A stretch of 9,219 bases of DNA from an uncultured Spirochaetaceae bacterium (GCA_946410375.1 CAMKAB010000027.1:1-9219); one strand, 5' to 3'. Counted from the stretch's first letter, positions 1 to 6,212 are shown. A program made the numbers and translations. Notes: generated by a model from the sequence alone, not told the origin.

Positions 1-190
1 CATCGCCGGTAACGTGGGACAGATTTTAGGGCCGACAATTGCCGCAATCGTTTACGACAGAACCGGTTCTTACAGGTTCGCTTTAATCATCTTCACAATT
101 CTGATGTTTGTTGTGGCTTTGCTTTATTTTGTGTCAACAAGAGTCAGCAAGAAGAAGATTGCGAAATTGGGTTATGTTCCTGCAAATTGA
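1..190 (+). CDS. MFS transporter, C-terminal end (partial)
   Basis: The frame starting at base 2 is open for 62 codons and stops with TGA at 188-190; the gene begins upstream of the window. The fragment starts IAGNVGQILGPTIAAIVYDR, followed by a hydrophobic segment (about 20 residues, FALIIFTILMFVVALLYFV), then a basic tail (TRVSKKKIAKLG). A Gly/Pro-rich helix, a short YDRTGSYR-type loop, one last membrane helix and a positively charged cytoplasmic tail is the usual end of a 12-helix major facilitator permease. The substrate cannot be read from this piece. The next gene, a gluconate-5-dehydrogenase-like reductase 111 bases downstream on the same strand, makes a sugar acid or related organic acid plausible, but that is inference from context only. 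Confidence 0.75.
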   Translation, partial: IAGNVGQILGPTIAAIVYDRTGSYRFALIIFTILMFVVALLYFVSTRVSKKKIAKLGYVPAN

Positions 191-203
191 TTTTTAAAGG
201 TTC

Positions 204-254
204 GGGAAAGGCGTGCCGGATTTTCGGTTTTTACCGGCAAGTGCGCGCTTTTCC
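204..254 (+). other. Imperfect hairpin between the MFS gene and the dehydrogenase
   Basis: TGCCGG (214-219) pairs with CCGGCA (234-239). Outside it GGAAAG (205-210) can pair with CTTTTCC (248-254), and a GCG/CGC step lies between. No strong T-run follows, so this is not a clear intrinsic terminator. It could be an RNA-processing or stability element inside a two-gene transcript, or a weak terminator. Confidence 0.35.
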
Positions 255-301
255 ATGTTTGAAATGAAAGTTATTAACCTGATTAATATTGGGAGTGAAA
301 A

Positions 302-1069
302 ATGAAGAATTATTTTAGTGTTGAAGGAAAAAACGCTATTGTTACCGGAGCATCTTCCGGTCTCGGACGCCAGTTCGCTATTTGTTTGGCGGAACAGGGC
401 GCGAACGTCGCTATTATGGCTCGCCGTGTTGAAAAATTGGAAGAGACCAAGGCTGAATGCGACAAATACGGTGTTAAGTGCATTGCGATTCCTTGCGATG
501 TGACAAAAACCGATATGATTAAGTCGGCTGTTGAAAAGGCTGCTGATTTCTTCGGCGGAAGGATTGATATTCTTATCAACAACGCTGCTGCGGGTTTCGC
601 AACTCCTGCTGTGGAAGCCACCGACGAGCAGTGGTACAACGTTATTAACACAAACGTAAACGGCGTGTTCTTTATGGCAAGAGAAGTCGGAAAGTTCATG
701 TTGAAGCAGAATTACGGAAAGATTATCAACATCGGCTCTTTCCATTGCGTTGTTACGATGAACGGCGTTCCTCGTTCCGGCTATTCAACCTGCAAGGGTG
801 CTGTGAACATGATGACAAAGGCTCTCGCAGCAGAGTGGGCGAAGAACGGCATCACGGTAAATACCTTAGGTCCGGGCTACTTCGCTTCTGAGATGAGCGC
901 AAAGGTTGCGGACGAGAAATACGAAGCCGGTATCAGAAATAACTGTCCGATGGGACGCCGCGGAAATCCCGGAGAGCTGAACGGCGCAATGCTGTATTTG
1001 GCATCCGATGCTTCCAGTTACGTAACAGGACAGTTGTTGTTGGTTGACGGCGGCTGGACCATCGTTTAA
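302..1069 (+). CDS. Short-chain dehydrogenase/reductase, gluconate 5-dehydrogenase-like
   Basis: This 255-residue cytosolic oxidoreductase has the classical SDR length. The Rossmann glycine motif TGASSGLG is at 15-22, CDV at 65-67, NNAA at 93-96 (normally NNAG), and a likely active-site Asn at 118. The catalytic set is Ser146, Tyr161 and Lys165 (YSTCK), followed by PG at 191-192 and the typical C-terminus VTGQLLLVDGGW. Ser146 to Tyr161 is 15 residues, about two more than usual, so there is a small insertion beside the active site. After strand 2 the sequence is ARR (40-42) with no acidic residue, which in this family usually favours NADP(H). The overall style resembles gluconate/keto-gluconate reductases, but substrate prediction inside SDRs is unreliable. 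The start is well supported by GGGAGTG about 5 bases upstream of ATG 302. It probably shares a transcript with the upstream transporter. Confidence 0.9.
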   Translation: MKNYFSVEGKNAIVTGASSGLGRQFAICLAEQGANVAIMARRVEKLEETKAECDKYGVKCIAIPCDVTKTDMIKSAVEKAADFFGGRIDILINNAAAGFATPAVEATDEQWYNVINTNVNGVFFMAREVGKFMLKQNYGKIINIGSFHCVVTMNGVPRSGYSTCKGAVNMMTKALAAEWAKNGITVNTLGPGYFASEMSAKVADEKYEAGIRNNCPMGRRGNPGELNGAMLYLASDASSYVTGQLLLVDGGWTIV

Positions 1070-1070
1070 G

Positions 1071-1284
1071 TTTTTCCGGCAAATCTGTGAGCGTCTGTGT
1101 GCGCTCTGCGCTCGGGGCGTACTTTTAGTACTGCCCCTTGCCGGAGCGTGCAAATCCCGCTCGTATCTTTGCGGAAAAGTATACAGGCTATGCGAGCCGT
1201 CTTCGCTAAGGCTTCGTCGGGGCTGTGCAAAGCGTACTATCCCCTCCCGGTCTTTGCGAATCCGTCGCATATCTGCCTGAAAAA
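1071..1284. repeat. Imperfect palindromic element with terminal inverted repeats
   Basis: The gene-free stretch 1070-1439 begins with this element, one base after the dehydrogenase stop codon. Its ends are inverted copies: TTTTTCCGGCAAATCTGTG (1071-1089) and the reverse complement of 1266-1284 agree at 15 of 19 positions. Inside are two related sub-palindromes. One, at 1114-1137, has arms GGGGC-GTACT and AGTAC-(T)-GCCCC around a TTT loop. The other, at 1219-1244, runs GGGGC...GTACT..CCCC and resembles the first in inverted orientation. I see no coding pattern: open frames here have no ribosome site and an odd Arg/Ser/Cys-rich composition. The structure suggests a non-autonomous repeat (MITE-like) or a large RNA fold. 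No target-site duplication is evident. Confidence 0.45.
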
Positions 1285-1324
1285 GACACTATCCCGCAGG
1301 GAAACGGGTCGGGTTATGCATGTT

Positions 1325-1351
1325 ATCTTTGAGCGGTCGGCGCGCAAAGAT
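1325..1351 (+). other. Hairpin upstream of the SLC13 permease
   Basis: ATCTTTG (1325-1331) pairs perfectly with CAAAGAT (1345-1351). After one A/G mismatch, GCG (1333-1335) pairs with CGC (1341-1343) around a 5-base loop. It is followed by TTATTAAAA rather than a T-run, so termination would be weak. It lies about 40 bases before the first possible permease start and could be a leader structure or the 3' end of the preceding transcript. Related CTTTGCG words occur in the element just upstream (near 1170 and 1252). Confidence 0.4.
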
Positions 1352-1439
1352 TTATTAAAAACGGGAAAATTTTATGATTTCGGGGCAAAAATGACCATTG
1401 TCATTTTTGCCGTTATATTTTATATTGCGGTATTTGGAA

Positions 1440-2741
1440 ATGAGTTCTGCTGTTATCGGTCTTATAATTCTTCTTCTCTGCGTGGTTTTCTTTATTGCGA
1501 AGATCCTTCCGTCCAGCGTAGTGGCTGTGTGCGGATGCGTGGCGTTGGTTTTAACCCGCGCATGTTCTTTTGAGGTCGCTTTTTCCGGATTCTCAAGCAG
1601 CATCGTTATTTTGATGACGTGTTCCATGATTGTCGGAATTGCAATGTTCAAAACGGGATGTGCGGAGATAGTAGGACGCTTTGTTGTTAAAATATCGCAT
1701 AACAACGAAAGAAAATTCCTGATATTCTCGTGCATAGCAACTTCTTTAATGGCGATGTTTTTGGCAAATACGGCTGTTCTGGCTTCTTTTATCCCGATTT
1801 TGGACGCTGTATGCGCTTCGTCAAAAAAAATAAAGAAGCTTAATATCCTTCTTCCGATTGCCTGTTCGGTGATGTTCGGCGGGGCCTGCACCCTTGTGGG
1901 ATGCACTCCTCAGCTTACGGCTAACGGAATTTTAAAAGCGGTTACCGGCGAGGAGATGAAGATGTTCACTCTTTTCGGTCCGGCTTTTCTGATGCTTGCC
2001 GTTTTTATTCTGTACACCGCTTTTGCGGGTTATCCTCATGGAAAAAGAATCTGGGGCGAGCGTGAACAGAATAATGCGCCGGATCTGGATGATGAAGATG
2101 CCAGCGCCGGTCCTGATTACAGTTCCGTTGTGAAGTCTGCCGTACCTGATAAAAAGAAACTCGTGCAGATGATAATCGTGATGGCGTTTATGATTTTGTC
2201 CTACGTTGTGGCTATACTTCCTGCCGTGATAACGGCGCTTATTTCGGCGCTTCTTTGCATTATCCTGAAACTTTGCACGTTAAAAGACGTTGAAAAAGAC
2301 CTGAACTGGCGCTCGATTATCTTCCTTGCGGCGTGTTTGGGTTTGGCGGAAGGCATAACGAAAGCGGGAACAGGGGCCCTTATGAGCGATGCGGTTTTCT
2401 CTGTTTTGGGCAGCGTGAAGAGTCCGTACCTGATTTTCGCCGTGATTGTCTTTGTAACGCTTTTCATCAGTCAGTTTATCACAAATTCCACAGCGATAAT
2501 AATTGTTCTTCCGATTGCGCTGTCGTTGGCTGAAACGTACGGGTATTCCGCAATGGCGTACTGCGTGGGAATCACTTTGGCTGCGTCTATGGCATGTTGC
2601 ACACCGCTTGCGGCGGCTCAGATCACAATGACTCAAGTGGCGGGATACGAGTTCGGCGACTATGTCCGCTATGCGCTACCGCTTTCTCTTATTGAGTTTA
2701 TCGTGCTTATTTCAGCTGTTCCGGTGTTTTTCCCGCTGTGA
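1440..2741 (+). CDS. SLC13/DASS-family anion permease
   Basis: This is a polytopic inner-membrane transporter, 433 residues from ATG 1440. The frame is also open from a TTG at 1398, which would add 14 residues. It has many hydrophobic helices in two halves separated by a polar loop (about residues 200-240, rich in Asp/Glu/Lys). Each half carries the family's substrate/sodium signature: NTAVLASFIP (Asn110-Thr111) and TNSTAIIIVLPIA (Thr348-Asn349-Ser350-Thr351). GGACTLVGCTPQL, before the central loop, corresponds to the usual T-x-x-GTPPN segment but has CTPQ. Members move dicarboxylates, citrate, sulfate or related anions, usually with sodium; the substrate is not readable here. ATG 1440 is preferred because it puts TM1 at the N-terminus, yet it lacks a clear ribosome site. 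The best site, GGGG at 1382-1385, fits an out-of-frame ATG at 1391. Confidence 0.85.
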   Translation: MSSAVIGLIILLLCVVFFIAKILPSSVVAVCGCVALVLTRACSFEVAFSGFSSSIVILMTCSMIVGIAMFKTGCAEIVGRFVVKISHNNERKFLIFSCIATSLMAMFLANTAVLASFIPILDAVCASSKKIKKLNILLPIACSVMFGGACTLVGCTPQLTANGILKAVTGEEMKMFTLFGPAFLMLAVFILYTAFAGYPHGKRIWGEREQNNAPDLDDEDASAGPDYSSVVKSAVPDKKKLVQMIIVMAFMILSYVVAILPAVITALISALLCIILKLCTLKDVEKDLNWRSIIFLAACLGLAEGITKAGTGALMSDAVFSVLGSVKSPYLIFAVIVFVTLFISQFITNSTAIIIVLPIALSLAETYGYSAMAYCVGITLAASMACCTPLAAAQITMTQVAGYEFGDYVRYALPLSLIEFIVLISAVPVFFPL

Positions 2742-2742
2742 G

Positions 2743-2770
2743 CTTCGCACACGTTGCGGGTTGTGCGAGG
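2743..2770 (+). terminator. Terminator-like hairpin after the permease gene
   Basis: CTTCGCACA (2743-2751) pairs with TGTGCGAGG (2762-2770), nine pairs including one G-U, with a 10-base loop. The downstream stretch AGTATTGTTCTTGTT is moderately T-rich. It starts two bases after the TGA, so it is the best candidate for the end of the permease transcript, although the T-tract is interrupted. It overlaps the start of the first 67-bp repeat. Confidence 0.45.
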
Positions 2771-2900
2771 AGTATTGTTCTTGTTCGGATGTACATCCGC
2801 GCACCCGCTTAAAAAGCCGCGATTTCCGGTTAAGAGGAGTATTGTTCTTGTTCGGACGCACATCCGCGCACACGCTTAAAAAACCGCGATTTCCGGTTAA
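2767..2900. repeat. Two tandem 67-bp repeats
   Basis: Unit 1 (2767-2833) and unit 2 (2834-2900) are head to tail with no gap and agree at 63 of 67 positions, with no indels. Each begins GAGGAGTATTGTTCTTG and ends GATTTCCGGTTAA. Unit 1 contains the perfect palindrome CGGATGTACATCCG (2786-2799). In unit 2 the left arm carries two C-for-T changes (CGGACGCACATCCG, 2853-2866), so the palindrome is broken. Near each unit's end, A(A/G)CCG...CGGTT forms a small stem. The block fills the gap between two convergent genes. It could be a recent local duplication, part of a dispersed family, or a doubled 3' regulatory or terminator region. Confidence 0.9.
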
Positions 2901-2907
2901 TCAGTCT

Positions 2908-3534
2908 TTATTTTCCCTCAAAATATTTTTCGCTTTCTTCTTCTAGGGAATCTTTTTCCGAGATTTTTCGTATAACCCTGCACGGCACTCCCGCGGCAAA
3001 ACTTCCTTCGGGAATATCTTTTGTAACCACGCTGCCCGCACCTATCACGGAGCCTTTTCCTATGGTAAGTCCTCCGCAGATCGTAACGTTTCCTGCAATC
3101 CAGCAATTGTCTTCAATTTTTACGGGTTTTGCATATTCTAAAATGGAAACATTCCCGTTTTTATCCGAAAAACCGATCCTTTCTTCCGCCACCATGGGAT
3201 GAATCGGAGTTAAAATATTCACATTCGGACCGAAAAACACGTTTTCACCAATCTCCACGGGTGCGCAGTCCAGACAGGTAAAATTAAAATTCACATACGT
3301 CCCTTTGCCGATTGTTGTAAAGACGCCGTAGTCAAACTGTACGGGGCCTTGCAGGTAAATATCGTTATGGGCATTCGGTAACGCTTCTTTCAGTATTTTC
3401 TTTCTTTTCTCCGATGTTTCGGGGAGAGAGTTGTATTTTCTGCAAAGGTTATGAGCGCGTATTCTTATCGACGATAATTCGCTGTCTGAGGGATTATAAA
3501 GCAGTCCGGCAAGCATTTTTTCTTTTTCTGTCAT
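2908..3534 (-). CDS. Sugar O-acetyltransferase (maltose/galactoside acetyltransferase-like, hexapeptide repeat)
   Basis: This 208-residue cytosolic enzyme should transfer acetyl from acetyl-CoA to a sugar hydroxyl, as in the Maa/LacA/NodL group. An N-terminal maltose-acetyltransferase-type helical segment is visible (MTEKEKMLAGLLYNPSD, then conserved charged helices to about residue 55). A left-handed parallel beta-helix follows, made of hexapeptide turns such as VEIGENVFFGPNV and LTIGKGSVIGAGSVV. The catalytic His is His112 in LTPIHP, and CWIAGNV (usually WIGGNV) is the family's next landmark. The length matches the family (about 185-210). The start is decided by an AAGGAGA ribosome site 7 bases before the ATG at 3534. 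It is transcribed divergently from the PTS gene and converges on the permease. Such enzymes are thought to acetylate surplus non-metabolisable sugars, which would fit a sugar-uptake neighbour, but the acceptor is unknown. Confidence 0.92.
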   Translation of the reverse strand: MTEKEKMLAGLLYNPSDSELSSIRIRAHNLCRKYNSLPETSEKRKKILKEALPNAHNDIYLQGPVQFDYGVFTTIGKGTYVNFNFTCLDCAPVEIGENVFFGPNVNILTPIHPMVAEERIGFSDKNGNVSILEYAKPVKIEDNCWIAGNVTICGGLTIGKGSVIGAGSVVTKDIPEGSFAAGVPCRVIRKISEKDSLEEESEKYFEGK

Positions 3535-3574
3535 ATCATGTCTCCTTGTTTTCGGAATATTACGACGTATCTAA

Positions 3575-3611
3575 CTTGTTATATAATAATATAATAATAA
3601 ATAAAAATTTG
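3575..3611. promoter_or_regulatory. AT-rich divergent promoter region
   Basis: The 177-base gap between the divergent acetyltransferase and PTS genes contains an almost pure A/T block with overlapping TATAAT-like boxes (for example 3582-3587 and 3590-3595). On the plus strand, TTGTTA (3576-3581) is followed 16 bases later by TAAATA (3598-3603), which would start a PTS transcript just before the hairpin at 3616. Minus-strand TATA-type boxes could serve the acetyltransferase. The exact promoter cannot be fixed by eye. Confidence 0.45.
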
Positions 3612-3615
3612 CAAA

Positions 3616-3658
3616 ACGAAATCCGGTAGGTTACACTTGATTTCGTATGAGTTTTTTT
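3616..3658 (+). terminator. Leader hairpin plus T-run before the PTS gene (possible attenuator)
   Basis: ACGAAATC (3616-3623) is perfectly inverted as GATTTCGT (3639-3646), with a 15-base loop. ATGAG and seven T residues (3652-3658) follow. The hairpin lies upstream of the EIIBCA start and downstream of the best promoter candidate, the layout of a PTS leader attenuator. The stem has only 3 G-C pairs of 8, so it would be a weak terminator. I could not find a convincing antiterminator (RAT) sequence overlapping it. Confidence 0.4.
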
Positions 3659-3711
3659 CTTAAAAAAGTTTTTACTCAGGACAACGGATATAACGCAGAA
3701 GGAGAGAAAAA

Positions 3712-5658
3712 ATGGCTCTTGATTACAGAAAATGCGCTGAGGAAATCTCCGCTAATATCGGCGGGGGAGCGAATGTTATCAGTGCGGCACACTGCGCAAC
3801 AAGATTGCGATTGGTAATTGCCGACAACGGAAAGGTTAATAAGAAAGCCTTGGAAAATGTTGACGGCGTAAAAGGCATGTTCGAATCAAACGGACAGTTG
3901 CAGCTGATTATCGGAACGGGTACCGTAAACAAGGTATATGATGAGTTTTTGAAGGTAACGGGCGCTTCCGCCGCGTCAAAAGACGATGTTAAGAAAGCTG
4001 CCGCGTCAAAAATGCCGCTTTGGAAGAAAATATTGAAGACGCCCGGGGATATTTTCGTGCCTATTCTTCCGGCTATTGTCGCTTCCGGTCTTATGATGGG
4101 GCTTGTTGAGGCTCTTGCGAAAGCGATTCCTTCCTTCGCTTCCTCCGGATGGTTCGGATTCCTGGATATGGTGGCGAATACCGCATTTGCGCTTCTTCCT
4201 GTTCTTGTTGCTATCTCCGCAGCGAGGGTATTCGGCGGAAACGTGTTCTTAGGGGCCGTAATCGGCATTATGATGGTTCACCCGGCGTTGATGAACGCGT
4301 GGACGGTGACTCCTTCCAATCAGCCTGCGGTGTGGACTCTCGGCTTTTTGAAAATCGCTCAGGTGGGATATCAGGGGCATGTTATTCCTGTTATTTTGGC
4401 GGTTTTTGTTATGTCTTCTTTGGAAAAACGGCTGCATAAGATTGTACCCGAGATGATAGACTTGTTCGTTACTCCTCTTGTAACGGTTCTTCTTACCGCA
4501 TTCGCCACATTCATAGTTATCGGACCTGTCTTCTCCGTGTTGGAGAACTGGGTTTTAGCCGGTGCTCAGTGGCTCGTGACATCAACCGGAGGAATCGGAG
4601 CTCTGTTGATGGGTGCTCTCTATCCGTTTACCGTTGTTATGGGCTTGCACCACATGTACAACGTTATTGAAGCGGGTATGCTTTCTTCCGCAACGCTCGG
4701 ACTTAATATTTGGATGCCTATTGCAACTGCGGCGAACTTCGCTCAGTTCGGCGCCTGTTTGGCTGTGGCTATCAAGTGCAGAAACGCGAAACTGAAGTCC
4801 GTGGCGCTTCCGAGTTCTCTTTCCGCTTCTCTCGGAATTACCGAGCCTGCGATTTTCGGGGTGAACTTCCGGTTTATGAAGCCGTTCATTGCCGGAGTAA
4901 TCGGCGGAGCTGCGGGCGCCCTCTTCGGTTCTCTTGTTCGCTTTACTACAAGTACGGACATTTACAACACGGCAGGGGCTTTGGTTTATTCCGCAGGACA
5001 GAAAGTGCCTCTCGGAGCCACAACATACGGGGTTACCGGTATTCCGGGACTTTTGGCAATTAACAACATTCCTTTGTATTGCATGCTTTTGCTTATCTCC
5101 GCCGGCATTGCCTTCGCCGTGGCTTCGGTGATTTGGAAGGAAGAGACGGAGGAAGAAACAACGGAAAAAACAGAGGGCAAAAACGAGGAAAAAAGCGGAG
5201 TGAATGAAGCGGAGGAGTTCGCTTCCGCCGTAAGACCTGCGGTTATCACCTGTGCGAACGGTAAGGTTTTGCAGCCTGTTAAAGGAAAAGTCATTCCCCG
5301 CGAGAATATTCCCGATGAAACATTCTCCGGCGGAGTTCTCGGAGACGGCGTCGGCATTCAGCCGGAAGCCGGGTTTGTGGTGGCTCCTTTTAACGGTAAA
5401 GTGAGTTCCGTGGCGGAAAGTCAGCATGCCGTGGGGTTGGAAGCGAATGGAATGGAACTTTTAATCCACGTAGGCGTAGACACGGTGAACATGAACGGCG
5501 ATGGTTTCACCTGTCTCGTAAAAGAAGGAGATGAGGTGAAGTCCGGTCAGACCCTCATATTGTTTGATATAGAGAAGATAAAGGCTGCGGGGTATAACGA
5601 AACCGTGGCGGTTCTTCTGACAAATTCGGACGACTTGAACGATGTTGTTTGCGGATAA
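3712..5658 (+). CDS. scrA: PTS sugar transporter EIIBCA, sucrose family
   Basis: This 648-residue membrane permease imports and phosphorylates its sugar. Domain order is IIB, IIC, IIA. IIB (about 1-85) has the phosphocysteine in HCATRLRLV (Cys28) and the segment DGVKG...QLQLIIGTGTVNKVY typical of sucrose-type IIB domains. IIC (about 105-475) has multiple hydrophobic helices, the GLHHMYNVIEAGML segment and the GITEP motif (375-379), a sugar-binding landmark. A charged Glu/Lys/Thr-rich linker spans about 476-505. IIA (about 508-648) has the two active-site histidines His572 and His586 (LLIHVGVDTV); by homology to glucose IIA the latter is phosphorylated. The whole resembles lactic-acid-bacterial ScrA in order and length. 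Trehalose or another disaccharide cannot be excluded, and no sucrose-6-phosphate hydrolase is in the window. AAGGAGAG lies 5 bases before ATG 3712. ptsH follows after 117 bases. Confidence 0.88.
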   Translation: MALDYRKCAEEISANIGGGANVISAAHCATRLRLVIADNGKVNKKALENVDGVKGMFESNGQLQLIIGTGTVNKVYDEFLKVTGASAASKDDVKKAAASKMPLWKKILKTPGDIFVPILPAIVASGLMMGLVEALAKAIPSFASSGWFGFLDMVANTAFALLPVLVAISAARVFGGNVFLGAVIGIMMVHPALMNAWTVTPSNQPAVWTLGFLKIAQVGYQGHVIPVILAVFVMSSLEKRLHKIVPEMIDLFVTPLVTVLLTAFATFIVIGPVFSVLENWVLAGAQWLVTSTGGIGALLMGALYPFTVVMGLHHMYNVIEAGMLSSATLGLNIWMPIATAANFAQFGACLAVAIKCRNAKLKSVALPSSLSASLGITEPAIFGVNFRFMKPFIAGVIGGAAGALFGSLVRFTTSTDIYNTAGALVYSAGQKVPLGATTYGVTGIPGLLAINNIPLYCMLLLISAGIAFAVASVIWKEETEEETTEKTEGKNEEKSGVNEAEEFASAVRPAVITCANGKVLQPVKGKVIPRENIPDETFSGGVLGDGVGIQPEAGFVVAPFNGKVSSVAESQHAVGLEANGMELLIHVGVDTVNMNGDGFTCLVKEGDEVKSGQTLILFDIEKIKAAGYNETVAVLLTNSDDLNDVVCG

Positions 5659-5687
5659 GGGGATAAGATTTCAGGACTCGCGGCGGC

Positions 5688-5710
5688 AACGGGTTTGAGG
5701 AAGACTCGTT
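5688..5710 (+). terminator. Weak hairpin between EIIBCA and ptsH
   Basis: AACGGGT (5688-5694) pairs with ACTCGTT (5704-5710) with one G-U pair and a 9-base loop. TTCGCTTT follows. It may partly end the EIIBCA transcript before the likely ptsH promoter, but the stem and T-tract are both poor. Confidence 0.25.
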
Positions 5711-5716
5711 TTCGCT

Positions 5717-5763
5717 TTGATTACTGTTTAAATATTATTTGATTATAAAATACTACTTGATTA
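5717..5763 (+). promoter_or_regulatory. Probable ptsH promoter region with three TTGATTA copies
   Basis: TTGATTA occurs exactly at 5717-5723, 5739-5745 and 5757-5763 in the AT-rich stretch just before ptsH. The middle copy runs into TATAAAAT (from 5744), a plausible -10 box. The first copy resembles a -35 box, but the spacing of about 21 bases is long, so the precise promoter is uncertain. The repeated heptamer might be a regulator site. Confidence 0.4.
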
Positions 5764-5775
5764 TGGGGGGGAAAA

Positions 5776-6033
5776 ATGAAAACCTTTAATTACACGATTA
5801 CGGATCCGGTCGGGATTCATGCCAGACCTGCCGGAATTTTGGTAAAAGAGATTAAGAAATACGATTCTGCTGTCACCGTTACCAAGGGCGAGAAGTCTGT
5901 AAATGCGTTAAAGCTTATGGCGCTCATGGGAATGGGAATTAAGCAGGGCGATACGATCACGGTTTCTGTGGATGGCGCGGATGAAGACAACGCAGCGGCG
6001 GAGATTGAGAATTTCTTTAAGAATAATCTGTAA
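5776..6033 (+). CDS. ptsH: HPr phosphocarrier protein
   Basis: This 85-residue soluble carrier takes phosphate from Enzyme I and passes it to IIA domains. The active-site motif GIHARPA places the phosphorylated histidine at His15, and the length is normal. Aligned without gaps to Bacillus HPr, the position of the regulatory Ser46 is Lys46 in the sequence VNALKLMALMGMGIKQGD, so regulation by HPr kinase at that site is not expected. As I recall, similar non-Ser46 HPr proteins occur widely in Clostridia. The ribosome site is a run of seven G (5765-5771) four bases before the ATG, an unusual homopolymer form. A strong terminator follows the gene, so it can be expressed as a single-gene message between the sucrose-type permease and ptsI. 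Confidence 0.96.
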   Translation: MKTFNYTITDPVGIHARPAGILVKEIKKYDSAVTVTKGEKSVNALKLMALMGMGIKQGDTITVSVDGADEDNAAAEIENFFKNNL

Positions 6034-6046
6034 TTTTTTGTTTATG

Positions 6047-6079
6047 CGGCTGTGAGTTTGTGCTTGCAGCCGTTTTTTT
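6047..6079 (+). terminator. Intrinsic terminator after ptsH
   Basis: CGGCTG (6047-6052) pairs with CAGCCG (6067-6072), followed directly by seven T residues (6073-6079). Inner GAG/CTT bases may extend the stem. It lies 14 bases after the ptsH stop and should limit read-through into ptsI. Confidence 0.85.
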
Positions 6080-6132
6080 ATATATCGGATAGCGTTTCGG
6101 TTTTCTATATTCCGGTTTGGCGTTTTATGCTG

Positions 6133-6177
6133 TAAATATGCAGTTAAATATGCTTTAAATATGCTTTAAATATGCTG
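6133..6177. repeat. 11-bp phased tandem repeat upstream of ptsI
   Basis: TAAATATGCAG (6133-6143) is followed, after one extra T, by TAAATATGCTT (6145-6155), TAAATATGCTT (6156-6166) and TAAATATGCTG (6167-6177). The last three are exactly 11 bp apart, close to one DNA turn. The array lies 35 bases before the ptsI ATG, between the ptsH terminator and the ribosome site, where a promoter or operator for ptsI is expected. I cannot assign clear -35/-10 boxes. Confidence 0.85.
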
Positions 6178-6212
6178 AAAGCGGTGATCCGGGTTATTTA
6201 CGGAGTTTGATT

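Noticed and set aside
866..1573. Open frames on both strands across the 1070-1439 gap
   Set aside because: Odd Cys/Arg/Ser-rich products without recognisable domains or ribosome sites, overlapping confirmed genes at their ends. The DNA is better described as palindromic repeat.
2767..2900. CRISPR-like repeat structure
   Set aside because: Only two units joined head to tail without spacers, and the 67-bp unit does not fit a repeat-spacer pattern. No cas genes.
3612..3650. RAT site for a LicT/SacT/GlcT antiterminator in the PTS leader
   Set aside because: The hairpin sequence does not resemble the RAT patterns I know, and no second overlapping hairpin was found.
4582..5427. Minus-strand open frame (281 codons) antisense to the EIIBCA gene
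   Set aside because: Same reason: His/Arg/Asn/Ser-rich composition, no ribosome site support, and it lies opposite conserved IIC and IIA sequence.
5659..5775. CcpA cre box upstream of ptsH or EIIBCA
   Set aside because: No sequence close to the TGWNANCGNTNWCA pattern was found in either upstream region by eye.
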